A DNA stretch of 16,197 bases from JAGVVZ01 sp964373165 (GTDB lineage Archaea > Aenigmatarchaeota > Aenigmatarchaeia > CG10238-14). The stretch covers positions 1 through 16,197 of the forward strand of contig CAYJTF010000017.1 of assembly GCA_964373165.1 (NCBI GenBank). The letters are read 5' to 3'. The notes below the pieces were generated by a model. The model worked only from the letters and a program-made list of their open reading frames with translations. It searched no databases and was not told where the DNA came from. This document shows, one piece after another, positions 1 to 6,809 of this stretch. The first letter of the stretch is position 1, and each line of letters opens with the position of its first letter. The position numbers and the translations under genes are program-made.

Positions 1-149
1 AAAGAACATACTTCTATTGGAAATCCAGAATGAAGTATGACTATGTCAATCTAGTTAAATATTGTGTTTTTAATAATCTTTCTTTGAATCTTGGTTTAAT
101 TCAAAACTATTAATGGTCAAACCAATTAAGATACTTTCTTTTAATTTAC
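1..149. other. Non-coding edge, nothing recognised
   Basis: AT-rich stretch at the window edge, downstream of the minus-strand gene that ends at 150. I see no convincing open frame, RNA gene or repeat. Short T-runs on either strand could serve as archaeal terminators but none is clear enough to call. Confidence 0.4.
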
Positions 150-800
150 CTAAACCCTTTTAACGAAATCTCCGCTCTTCGCTAACAGCAAACGAACAAG
201 ATCTGAATAGTCTGTCACTCTGATATTGGCAACTTCATATATCACATCTCTATAATTCGAGGTAATTCTACCCTGAGGCAATCCGTATTTGTTAATGAAT
301 TGCATTAAAAAATTCAATCTGTTAGTTGTGACTGACGTATCTAATCCCTTCTCTTTGAAGAATTTGTTTATCTTTATCAAATCGCCTATCGACCGATCTA
401 CATTCTGCTTTGTCAGATTGCGCGTATCAATGCTTGCCAGCTGCAGTCCATTCCATTCAGTCTTAGAAATTCCGAATGATTTTTTGACATAGTTAAAGTA
501 TACATCCGTCCTGTTTATTTCCTTGTATAAATATAACAGAGATGAAAGTTTGGCTTGTTCGCTATTATTGCCACTCTTTATTAATTCAATCCAATTATAA
601 CCCAGTACATTCTGAATGTCTTTTTGAGTAAGTAAATCATTCTTCTCATTAGGCATGTGATCTTTAATTTTCATTTCATTGCTTGGGCTGAAACTTAAAT
701 TCATTTTTTTGTAGTTCATTAGAAATAGGAAAAAAGCCTGAGTTATCAAAACAATAACGATGATTGTTATCAATAAATTGTATTTCATATCATCACACAT
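150..800 (-). CDS. Small membrane-anchored protein of unknown function
   Basis: I do not recognise the family. The 216-residue product has one strongly hydrophobic segment at about residues 8-29 followed by a basic patch (NYKK), so it is probably anchored by a single N-terminal helix. The rest is soluble, mixed alpha-helical and lacks cysteines except near the start. The ATG at 798-800 overlaps the 3' end of the HerA-like gene by 8 bases. A second in-frame ATG four codons later (786-788) lies just past that stop and is preceded by a GTGATG sequence that could act as a ribosome binding site, so the true start may be Met5. The stop is TAG. The overlap implies cotranscription and translational coupling with the upstream ATPase, which makes a functional link between the two plausible but unproven. 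Confidence 0.75.
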   Translation of the reverse strand: MCDDMKYNLLITIIVIVLITQAFFLFLMNYKKMNLSFSPSNEMKIKDHMPNEKNDLLTQKDIQNVLGYNWIELIKSGNNSEQAKLSSLLYLYKEINRTDVYFNYVKKSFGISKTEWNGLQLASIDTRNLTKQNVDRSIGDLIKINKFFKEKGLDTSVTTNRLNFLMQFINKYGLPQGRITSNYRDVIYEVANIRVTDYSDLVRLLLAKSGDFVKRV

Positions 801-2073
801 TGGCTGCTATAGCCGCCTCGCCCGCATGCCATGATAGCCTTGGCCTCAACTGCACCGAATAAATTCTCTCCGAGTTGTCATCCAATATTATAGCAGTGCC
901 TCTACTTTTAGGCAGGCTATCAATTGATTTCCAAATATCTTCCATCAGGTATGTTTGCATCACGCCATGCAATGCATCTAGATCGTGCTTCGAAGTCAGC
1001 CTATGGGAAATAACCATATCCGCCTGTGATACGATGTCTTGATGGATTTTATTCGGCATTTGGGTCATAGGCACGAAGCTTATACCTGGCTCTCTTCCCT
1101 GTTTAACAATTGTCAATATGGGACCAGATGAAACTGTCATCGCATCTGACGGGCAAAAATTATGTGCCTCGTCCATAAACAGCCATACCATGGGAAAGCG
1201 TTCTTTCAATTGAATTGTCCCCATTTTTGCTAACTCTTCTTGTTTTCTCGCCATTACTCTTTGTTCGTATATCTTTCTGGATATCAATGCAACAAGTAGA
1301 TTTCTCACAGACCACGCCTCAGCCTCTCTCAGTCTTGAAACATCAAATACATTTACTCTTCCTGGTTTCATTACTTCATCTATTTTCACACCTTCTTCTC
1401 CAAACACTCCCCATTTGTCGGCAACAGAAAGCATATTATCCAGAGCTGATTTAACATGCGTATCTAATGCCCTATCATCTTTGACTTTAGAAATCAGATC
1501 GTCAATACTAAACCGTTCGTTCTTTTCATGCAGATGATTAACGATTTTTTGAAGACCCAGTGCAATAGGATTCGTTGAAGGCAATTGAAATGCCAAAGAC
1601 CATTCTTCTGGCGAGAATTCGTAAGGAGGGATGGAAATGCCGAAATCAACAGGTATGTCTGCATCTAAAAATTCTTTTTTTTGTGAGAATGGAACGAAGA
1701 CTTTGGTTCTATCTTCAAACGCTCTTGGTTTCATTTTCCACTGGTCTAGCAACACGATCTGATCTTCATTAGGCGTCTTCATGCTCCAGTATATTCCCAT
1801 CGTATCAATAATGACTGATGTCAAATTGTTTCTGAATTCGTCTGGTAGTGATGCAATTTCCTCCATTATAATTCCACTAGAGTAGCTCTTTCCCGACCCT
1901 CTCTTGCCAGCCACCAAAATAACATGAGGACGGAGCAAATCAAGCATAACTTTATTTGCTAAATACGTGTCTTCACCCTTTCCTATCAGGTTCTTCCCGA
2001 TATAGCCAGTTGCTGTACTACCATATTTTTTAAGATCGTCAGATCGCCTGCCAACAATAATTTCATGGACCAT
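793..2073 (-). CDS. HerA/DUF87-family hexameric ATPase
   Basis: The 426-residue product is a HerA/FtsK-superfamily P-loop ATPase. Walker A is GKRGSGKS at residues 56-63 and Walker B is LFMDEAH at 298-304 (D301, E302). These are followed by a sensor-like TQMP (337-340) and an Arg-containing SHRLTS stretch (356-361). Family members form hexameric rings that translocate DNA; classical HerA acts with the nuclease NurA in end resection. No NurA gene lies nearby, so this is better called a HerA-like DUF87 ATPase than HerA itself. It is full length for the compact archaeal DUF87 type. The ATG at 2071-2073 has no strong upstream Shine-Dalgarno. The gene is divergent from the split tRNA gene and overlaps the next gene by 8 bases. 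Family assignment is strong; the substrate is unknown. Confidence 0.9.
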   Translation of the reverse strand: MVHEIIVGRRSDDLKKYGSTATGYIGKNLIGKGEDTYLANKVMLDLLRPHVILVAGKRGSGKSYSSGIIMEEIASLPDEFRNNLTSVIIDTMGIYWSMKTPNEDQIVLLDQWKMKPRAFEDRTKVFVPFSQKKEFLDADIPVDFGISIPPYEFSPEEWSLAFQLPSTNPIALGLQKIVNHLHEKNERFSIDDLISKVKDDRALDTHVKSALDNMLSVADKWGVFGEEGVKIDEVMKPGRVNVFDVSRLREAEAWSVRNLLVALISRKIYEQRVMARKQEELAKMGTIQLKERFPMVWLFMDEAHNFCPSDAMTVSSGPILTIVKQGREPGISFVPMTQMPNKIHQDIVSQADMVISHRLTSKHDLDALHGVMQTYLMEDIWKSIDSLPKSRGTAIILDDNSERIYSVQLRPRLSWHAGEAAIAANV

Positions 2074-2140
2074 AATTAATCATTGTTGTCCTTACAAAAA
2101 TAGATTTGTTCTTTATCCTTACATTGGCAAAATAGAACAA

Positions 2141-2149
2141 TTATTTATT
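2141..2149 (+). promoter_or_regulatory. Probable TATA box for the tRNA-Pro gene
   Basis: The AT-only string TTATTTATT ends about 25 bases before the first base of the tRNA, which fits the usual archaeal spacing of a TATA box to a tRNA start. The match is by position and composition only; no clear BRE is visible. Confidence 0.35.
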
Positions 2150-2209
2150 CTGAACTTCATTTTAATTCTAATATGGGGCAGTGGTCCAGTTTGGTCTACG
2201 ATTCCAGCT

Positions 2210-2931
2210 ACGGTGATTAGCCTGAATAAATTGAAAAAACCTGAAGCAAAAAAATTGTTTGCTATTATGCTCCTGACAGATGGGTGCATGAAATGGAACA
2301 AGGCAAAGCAAACATGGTTCGTAGAATTTAGTAACACAGATACGGCACTACATAGAGTTTTTAAAGAACTTGGAGAAACAGCATTTGAAGAAAAACTCAA
2401 AACATATATGTTTTATGACAAAAGTTGCAACGTTTTTATATCTAGATATGTCAGAAGAACCAACTCAAAAATGGTAAAAGAACTATTTAAACTGACACCA
2501 ACATACACAACAAGACTAACTAAAAACAAAGAACCAACGTTAAATTTTATTTTAAAATCAAACAAAAGAATAAAAAGATTGGCATTTAGATTAGCAATGA
2601 GTGCGGATGGGTTTGTGGGCATAAGCTACAATAAGAATAAAAACAAAAAATTTCCAAGAATGGGATTAGCATGTGCTCATCCTGAACTAGTAAAACAATG
2701 GTCTCGAATAATAAAAGAGATAGATATAAGCATGATTTTAGATAAAGACAATTCAACTTGGAGTAAAATACATGGACTAAGAACTACAAGAATTTCAGAA
2801 ATAAAAAAATTCCGAAAGATAGGTGATTTTTATCCAATTGACGCCAAAGTATCCAGAGGGAATTTCAAGGGCCTGCTAAAGAACTATGTACTTAGTAATA
2901 TAATTAAAAATTATGGTTAACATCGCTGGGT
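2210..2931 (+). other. BHB-type archaeal tRNA intron (722 nt)
   Basis: Exon 5' bases CCAG (2204-2207) pair with intron bases CTGG (2926-2929), forming a 4-bp central helix. It is flanked by bulge CTA (2208-2210) and bulge GTT (2930-2932). The inner helix is CGGTG (2211-2215) with CATCG (2921-2925), then a bulged A2216, then TTAGCC (2217-2222) with GGTTAA (2915-2920). Cutting after the second base of each bulge yields a normal tRNA-Pro loop. The outer helix is weak (only two U-G pairs), so the motif is of the relaxed kind. A one-base shift (2209-2930) would give the same product. A self-splicing group I intron does not fit: the 5' exon must end in U, and then the intron would end in U instead of G. 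Confidence 0.82.
2213..2920 (+). CDS. Intron-encoded LAGLIDADG homing endonuclease
   Basis: This 235-residue protein has two LAGLIDADG-type motifs, LFAIMLLTDG (residues 15-24, catalytic-position D23) and LAFRLAMSADG (123-133, D132). That is the layout of a monomeric, two-motif homing endonuclease. Such enzymes cut intronless alleles at the exon junction and so drive intron spread; some also help RNA splicing as maturases. The C-terminal FYPIDAK-containing tail resembles the tails of archaeal intron-encoded members. The probable start is GTG at 2213-2215, since no ATG occurs before the first motif. Both the start and the TAA stop (2918-2920) lie inside the intron's inner helix, so the gene fills nearly the whole intron. 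Both acidic residues are kept and no frame break is seen, so it may be active. Its expected cleavage site is the anticodon arm of an uninterrupted tRNA-Pro(GGG) gene. Confidence 0.88.
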   Translation: MISLNKLKKPEAKKLFAIMLLTDGCMKWNKAKQTWFVEFSNTDTALHRVFKELGETAFEEKLKTYMFYDKSCNVFISRYVRRTNSKMVKELFKLTPTYTTRLTKNKEPTLNFILKSNKRIKRLAFRLAMSADGFVGISYNKNKNKKFPRMGLACAHPELVKQWSRIIKEIDISMILDKDNSTWSKIHGLRTTRISEIKKFRKIGDFYPIDAKVSRGNFKGLLKNYVLSNIIKNYG

Positions 2932-2995
2932 TGGGGTGTTGGCGACCCGAGTTCAAATCTCGGCTGCCCCATTTGTTTTGTTTAACCGTTCATAG

Positions 2996-3115
2996 AAACA
3001 GTGTGTATGGGATCCGTATTTAGATAGGCCTTTACCATTAGACAAATATAGAGAACATGCATTTCAAAATCCTGAAAATGTTGAATTCAAAGTATATGGG
3101 AATTGGACGTGTTAG
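2996..3115 (+). pseudogene. Start-less coding remnant 3' of the tRNA gene
   Basis: An open frame runs from a stop at 2993-2995 to TAG at 3113-3115. It reads VWDPYLDRPLPLDKYREH and then about 18 more residues ending GNWTC. The composition looks like real protein (W, Y, P, charged residues), but there is no start codon and the tRNA ends only 24 bases upstream, so any N-terminal part is missing. I cannot name the family. It may be the C-terminal end of a gene truncated when material was inserted or deleted beside the tRNA. The rest of 2972-3153 shows nothing else. Confidence 0.35.
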
Positions 3116-3153
3116 TTGCGCTTATATCTAGAAATTATCGAGAATTGTGGTAA

Positions 3154-3993
3154 TTAACATGTGACTGACTGATCTTTCAAAAATTCTATTAATTTTTCTT
3201 CAGAAATGGTTTCCACCAAGTTCCAGTGCTCCGCATCGACCTTGATCAAGATTGAATTCTTAATCAGTTTTGACAGCTCTTCTCCCGACTTCTCGCTGAT
3301 CATCCTATCTTTCAATCCAACAAGAATCAGAGTCTTTGCTTCTATTTTTTGGCAGCCCTTTCTTAAATCCAAATCCATCACATTATCAATAACTTCAATG
3401 CAGTCGGATACTTTCATTCTTCTTAAATCTTCAATACTGTATTCGTAATCTTGTTTTTGTTCATGATTATTAGAATCATAACCAGTTATACATTTATAAA
3501 AAACTGGAAAAATTCTATTGTTTCTTATGACATAATTAAATAAATCGTTAATAAACGAAAATTTTTTGTAAAGCCAAATAATAACTTTAGCGGATTTTGC
3601 TCTTAACGACAGCGTGTTCGTATAAAAGGGTGGCGCCACAACTATGAGCTTCTTTAATTTATCTGAATGGACGGAAGCATATTCCAAACTTAGCATGCCT
3701 CCATAAGAAAACCCTATTAGATGAAACTGAGGAATTTTTAATTTTTTAGAAAACGCGTCAATAAAGGCAATGTAATCCTCTATGCTAAGCCGTTCTAATC
3801 TTTCTGAATTACCAAACCCTGGAAGGTTCAAACCAAAAACCTGAAAATGCTTCGAAAGTTCCATTAAAATTTTGTCATTTTCTCTGCAATTTCTAGGCCA
3901 CCCTCTTATCAAAATTACAGGTTCCCCATTACCGCCAAATATAAAATTTGTCCTTTTTCCATTAATAAACATGAATTTGTTTTCAAGACTCAT
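3154..3993 (-). CDS. Alpha/beta-hydrolase fold protein
   Basis: The 279-residue product is a classical cytoplasmic alpha/beta hydrolase with no signal peptide. The nucleophile elbow is GFSYGG (residues 94-99, Ser96). The likely acid is Asp229 in GLKD and the likely base is His256 in AEHW, giving the full triad in the correct order. A helical cap region lies at about residues 125-200. The oxyanion-hole segment after strand 3 reads RGWPRN (30-35), where most relatives have HG; this is a mild departure. The substrate cannot be told from sequence; esterase, lipase, lactonase or haloperoxidase-like roles are all possible. The ATG at 3991-3993 is chosen because it begins the conserved first strands; Met8 is an alternative. 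It is transcribed divergently from the MinD-like gene. Confidence 0.88.
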   Translation of the reverse strand: MSLENKFMFINGKRTNFIFGGNGEPVILIRGWPRNCRENDKILMELSKHFQVFGLNLPGFGNSERLERLSIEDYIAFIDAFSKKLKIPQFHLIGFSYGGMLSLEYASVHSDKLKKLIVVAPPFYTNTLSLRAKSAKVIIWLYKKFSFINDLFNYVIRNNRIFPVFYKCITGYDSNNHEQKQDYEYSIEDLRRMKVSDCIEVIDNVMDLDLRKGCQKIEAKTLILVGLKDRMISEKSGEELSKLIKNSILIKVDAEHWNLVETISEEKLIEFLKDQSVTC

Positions 3994-4052
3994 TTCATTA
4001 TTTATTCCTTTTATTAAACTTAAAATTAGCTGGACTGTATCATTTTTAAGCC

Positions 4053-4060
4053 TTTAAAAG
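4053..4060 (+). promoter_or_regulatory. Probable TATA box for the MinD/ParA-like gene
   Basis: TTTAAAAG is centred about 32 bases before the ATG at 4088. This spacing predicts a transcript with a very short or absent leader, as is common in archaea. There is no experimental support. Confidence 0.4.
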
Positions 4061-4087
4061 AGTAAATCTTATGTAATTGGCGACGAG

Positions 4088-4876
4088 ATGACTAGAACAA
4101 TAGGAATAGTTTCAGGGAAAGGTGGGGTCGGCAAGACAACATTTTCAACCAATCTAGCCATCGGTTTGACTAAATTCAATAAATCTGTTGTGGTCATAGA
4201 CTGCAATATCACGACACCTCATCTTGCATATTATCTTGGAGCAAACTATTTTTCTGCCACTTTAAATGACGTGTTTAAAGGTAACTTAGACATAAAATTT
4301 GCGCCTGCCGTGCAGAATGGCATTCTTTTCATAGCAGCATCAGAAGATATCGAAGACATGATAAGAAGTGACCCTGAACAACTAAAGAAGCACGTCAAAA
4401 AGTTAGACAAAGCAAACAGATATGATTTCGTAATTTTAGATTCGGCACCTGGTTTAGGTAAAGAGGCTTTATCAACATTGGCTGCTTCAGAAGAAGTAAT
4501 ATTCGTGACTACACCAACAATTCCCAACCTGATTGATGTTACGAGATGCGCTGAAGCTGCAGGAAAAATAGGTGGAAAGAAGTTTGCTGTTGCTTTAAAC
4601 ATGGTAAGATATGGCAAATATGAACTAAAAATAAAAGAAGTTGAAGAAATGTTCGGCACACAAATGCTTGGTGTGATACCGTTTGATGAGAATGTTCTGG
4701 ATAGTGCAGCCAAGGGCATTCCAATTCTTTGGGATAATCCCGAATCACCTGCTGCGCAGAGTTTCATGGAAATCACAGCTAATTTAATCGGAGAGAAATA
4801 TCAAAAACCGAAGGGAAAATTCATGCACCAAATTTCTGAAAAATTAAAGGCCTTAAAGGGAAAATTCAAGAAATAA
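4088..4876 (+). CDS. MinD/ParA-family P-loop ATPase
   Basis: The 262-residue protein carries the deviant Walker A motif GKGGVGKTT (residues 10-18) with the signature Lys11. It has a Walker B-like VILDSAPG (115-122, D118) and a switch segment VVVIDCN (34-40). These ATPases dimerise on ATP and position cell structures or partition DNA. The switch has Asn40 where many MinD and ParA proteins have the second Asp of D-x-D. The C-terminus (about 238-262) is lysine-rich and amphipathic, like the membrane-targeting tail of MinD, so reversible membrane binding is plausible. No MinC, MinE or ParB partner is seen nearby. The ATG is supported by the conserved N-terminal strand TIGIVSGKGG beginning at once. 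It is convergent with the COG2403-type gene, with only three bases between the stops. Confidence 0.88.
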   Translation: MTRTIGIVSGKGGVGKTTFSTNLAIGLTKFNKSVVVIDCNITTPHLAYYLGANYFSATLNDVFKGNLDIKFAPAVQNGILFIAASEDIEDMIRSDPEQLKKHVKKLDKANRYDFVILDSAPGLGKEALSTLAASEEVIFVTTPTIPNLIDVTRCAEAAGKIGGKKFAVALNMVRYGKYELKIKEVEEMFGTQMLGVIPFDENVLDSAAKGIPILWDNPESPAAQSFMEITANLIGEKYQKPKGKFMHQISEKLKALKGKFKK

Positions 4877-4879
4877 TCA

Positions 4880-6205
4880 TCAAAATCTTATCAATTTAGC
4901 CAATTCATCTTTATTTACTTCAACAGTTTCATATCTGACTCTGACTGAAGGTTTGTTTATCTTCATTATTTTACTTATGTCGATTGGCGTTCCTACAACA
5001 ACCAAATCACAATCAGATCTATTGATAGTTTGTTCAAGCTCTTTAATCTGAACTTTGTCATATCCCATAGCCGGCAAGATTTCACTCAAATGGGTATATT
5101 TTTCAAATACTTTCTTTATACTACCAACGGCATATTTCCTGGGATCAATTATACTTTTACAAGTGAATTTTTTAGCTGCTTTGTATGCTGCCCCAAACGA
5201 CATGCCACCATGTGTCAATGTCGGACCATCCTCTAAACAAAGAACCCTCTTTCCTTTAATTAAATCGGGATTGTCAACAAATAGTTCTAAATTAATTTTA
5301 ACTATTTTTGCTTTAGGATTTGATGTTTTTGCATTACGCAATATTATATCTACATCTTCTTTTTTACTATCATTTACTTTGCTTATTAATATGATATCGG
5401 CCATTCTGAAATTAGTTTCGCCGGGGTGATATTTTAGTTCATGACCCGCTCTATGCGGATCAGCAATAACTATATGTAAATTCGGCTTAATGAAAGGCAT
5501 ATCATTGTTTCCGCCGTCCCATAATATTACATCCGTTTCCTTTTCTACTTCTCTTAATATTTTTTCATAATCAACACCCGAATAAACAACAAATCTATTA
5601 TCTATATGCGGCTCATAATCCTCCCTCTCTTCTATGGTTGTGTTATGCTTATCCAGATCTTCTTTTGAAGCAAAACGCTGAACTATCTGTTCTTTCAAAT
5701 CACCATACGGCATGGGGTGTCTTATTATCACTACTTTCTTTCCTCTGCTTTTCAATATATTTGCAATTCTTCTTGTAGTCGGACTTTTACCCGCTCCTGT
5801 TCTTACAGCAGTGACAGCAATGACAGGTTTTTTAGATTTTAACATTGTTAAATTAGGACCAAGTAGAACAAAATTTGCTCCATTAGCTAGAGCGATAGAT
5901 GCCTTATGCATAACTTCTTCATGAGTTATATCACTATAAGAAAAAACAACTTCACCTATTTTGAATTTTTTTATAAGTTCAGGTAGTTCATTTTCAGAAT
6001 AAATCGGTATGCCTCTAGGATATAATTTGCCAGCAAGCTCTTTAGGATATTTCCTTCCTTCTATGTTAGGAATTTGTGTGGCGGTAAATGCGACTACCTC
6101 ATAATCTGGGTTATCTCGATAATGAACATTGAAGTTATGGAATTCGTGGATAAGTTATCAGTCACGTCCAGCAGCGCCCATTATCAATACTCTCTTTCTG
6201 TTCAA
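4880..6205 (-). CDS. COG2403-type P-loop protein (cPGS-like), with an 18-nt intron
   Basis: The spliced product is 435 residues: 15 from exon 1 (6205-6161) and 420 from exon 2 (6142-4880). It resembles the archaeal family annotated as cyclic 2,3-diphosphoglycerate synthetase or predicted GTPase (COG2403). Visible motifs are the Rossmann-like start VLIMGAAGRD-FHNFN, FTATQIPNIEGRKYP, the P-loop RTGAGKS at about residues 129-135, HPMPYGD at about 156-162, ADPHRAGHELKYHPGE and GPTLTHGG. The enzyme in methanogens makes cyclic diphosphoglycerate, a thermolyte or phosphate store; whether this homologue does so is unknown. The start is a TTG at 6203-6205, chosen because AGGTGAT lies seven bases upstream and the family's first strand follows at once. 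Without splicing, translation would end after 15 codons. The only long uninterrupted frame would start at the ATG at 5909-5911 and lose the whole N-terminal domain. Confidence 0.87.
6143..6160 (-). other. 18-nt BHB mini-intron within the COG2403-type gene
   Basis: On the coding strand the insert is TGATAACTTATCCACGAA, placed exactly between codons 15 (GAC) and 16 (TTC). It contains in-frame TGA and TAA. The surrounding RNA folds as outer helix TGGA/TCCA, central helix CGTG/CACG, inner helix GATA/TATC with loop ACT, 5' bulge ACT and 3' bulge AAT, each of three bases. All twelve pairs are Watson-Crick. Cutting after the second base of each bulge (AC|T and AA|T) removes exactly these 18 bases and rejoins GRD to FHNFN. 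This matches the substrate of the archaeal tRNA splicing endonuclease. Confidence 0.88.
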
Positions 6206-6212
6206 GTTCTAT

Positions 6213-6220
6213 ATCACCTC
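6213..6220 (-). promoter_or_regulatory. Strong Shine-Dalgarno deciding a TTG start
   Basis: The coding-strand sequence GAGGTGAT is a near-perfect complement of the conserved archaeal 16S rRNA 3' end. It lies seven bases before the TTG at 6203-6205 and supports that codon, in preference to a downstream ATG, as the start of the COG2403-type gene. Confidence 0.7.
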
Positions 6221-6288
6221 ATAAAATGTTAATGTGATTTATTGGCTTAAAACTTTGCTAGTTTTAATTCGCCAAACCTTGAAAATTA

Positions 6289-6295
6289 TTAAATA
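6289..6295 (+). promoter_or_regulatory. Probable TATA box for the small membrane protein gene
   Basis: TTAAATA is centred about 25 bases before the ATG at 6318, predicting a leaderless transcript. No Shine-Dalgarno precedes that ATG, which agrees. Confidence 0.4.
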
Positions 6296-6317
6296 TTCAT
6301 ATTAGTATTTTATTAAA

Positions 6318-6809
6318 ATGGATATAATAGAATATTCAAAACCTACAAGATACAAACTATTGACTACGATTTATATTATTTTGAGTACCTCCAGTGTTTT
6401 GGTGATTTCTCAAATATTTATTTCTCTTATAGTTTCACAATCGTCTTTTTTACTCAATACTGACGTATTCCAAGACAGCATCATACAAATCACCATTGGG
6501 AATTTGAAAATGCTTGCCAAGTATTCCATATTGATATATCTGATCTCCTGTGTTGTTGAACATTCTCTAAGGAAAAGAGGTACGATAAAAAACAAGAAAG
6601 AACTAACATCAAAAAACTATATTTTGATGTTGCTAGTATACTACCTCTTTTTCACAGCTATATTTTATTTTAGTTTTGTTAAATTCAGTTTAAATTATTT
6701 TATAATTTTCATTCCTCCATTATTCTTATCTGCAGGAATCGTCGGTACTATATATGAATATAATCTATTATTTAAAAAACTAAAAAATAAAATGAAAATT
6801 ACTTCCTAG
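6318..6809 (+). CDS. Four-helix integral membrane protein, unknown family
   Basis: The 163-residue protein has four hydrophobic segments at roughly residues 13-37, 62-80, 105-122 and 126-145, joined by short loops. A basic loop (LRKRGTIKNKKELTSK) lies between the second and third helices, which by the positive-inside rule should be cytoplasmic. The C-terminus is also lysine-rich. I do not recognise the family. The ATG follows an AT-rich leader. The gene is convergent with the minus-strand membrane protein and the two overlap by 11 bases at their 3' ends; its stop is TAG. The overlap leaves no room for a separate terminator on either strand. Confidence 0.75.
   Translation: MDIIEYSKPTRYKLLTTIYIILSTSSVLVISQIFISLIVSQSSFLLNTDVFQDSIIQITIGNLKMLAKYSILIYLISCVVEHSLRKRGTIKNKKELTSKNYILMLLVYYLFFTAIFYFSFVKFSLNYFIIFIPPLFLSAGIVGTIYEYNLLFKKLKNKMKITS

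Larger units (their letters stand above)
2175..2971 (+). tRNA. tRNA-Pro(GGG), split by a 722-nt intron
   Basis: The 5' exon is 2175-2209 and the 3' exon 2932-2971. The acceptor stem GGGGCAG (2175-2181) pairs fully with CTGCCCC (2964-2970), and the discriminator is A2971; CCA is not encoded. The D stem is weak (three pairs), with GG in the loop at 2193-2194. Anticodon stem CCAGC (2204-2208) pairs with GTTGG (2938-2942), giving the 7-base loop TTGGGGT with U33 and anticodon GGG at 2933-2935. The T arm CCGAG/TTCAAAT/CTCGG is perfect (2947-2963). The variable region is four bases (2943-2946). The mature tRNA would be 75 nt before CCA addition. The intron sits at position 32/33, a non-canonical site known for some archaeal tRNA introns. 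Confidence 0.92.

Noticed and set aside
2209..2931. Group I self-splicing intron in the tRNA
   Set aside because: It needs a 5' exon ending in U and an intron ending in G. The two possible junctions satisfy one or the other but never both, and BHB pairing explains the ends.
2175..2971. Reading the split tRNA as a long-variable-arm tRNA (Leu or Ser) with stem CCAGC/GCTGG (2925-2929)
   Set aside because: That fold puts A at position 33 and gives no Leu or Ser anticodon. Pairing CCAGC with GTTGG (2938-2942) gives U33, anticodon GGG and a normal short variable loop; GCTGG instead belongs to the intron's BHB helix.
4246..4776. 176-residue minus-strand frame opposite the MinD-like gene
   Set aside because: It is the antisense shadow of a well-conserved ATPase and has no recognisable protein features.
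6143..6160. Selenocysteine or stop-codon readthrough at the TGA in the COG2403-type gene
   Set aside because: TGA is followed at once by TAA, so two stops would have to be read, and six extra residues would break a conserved segment.
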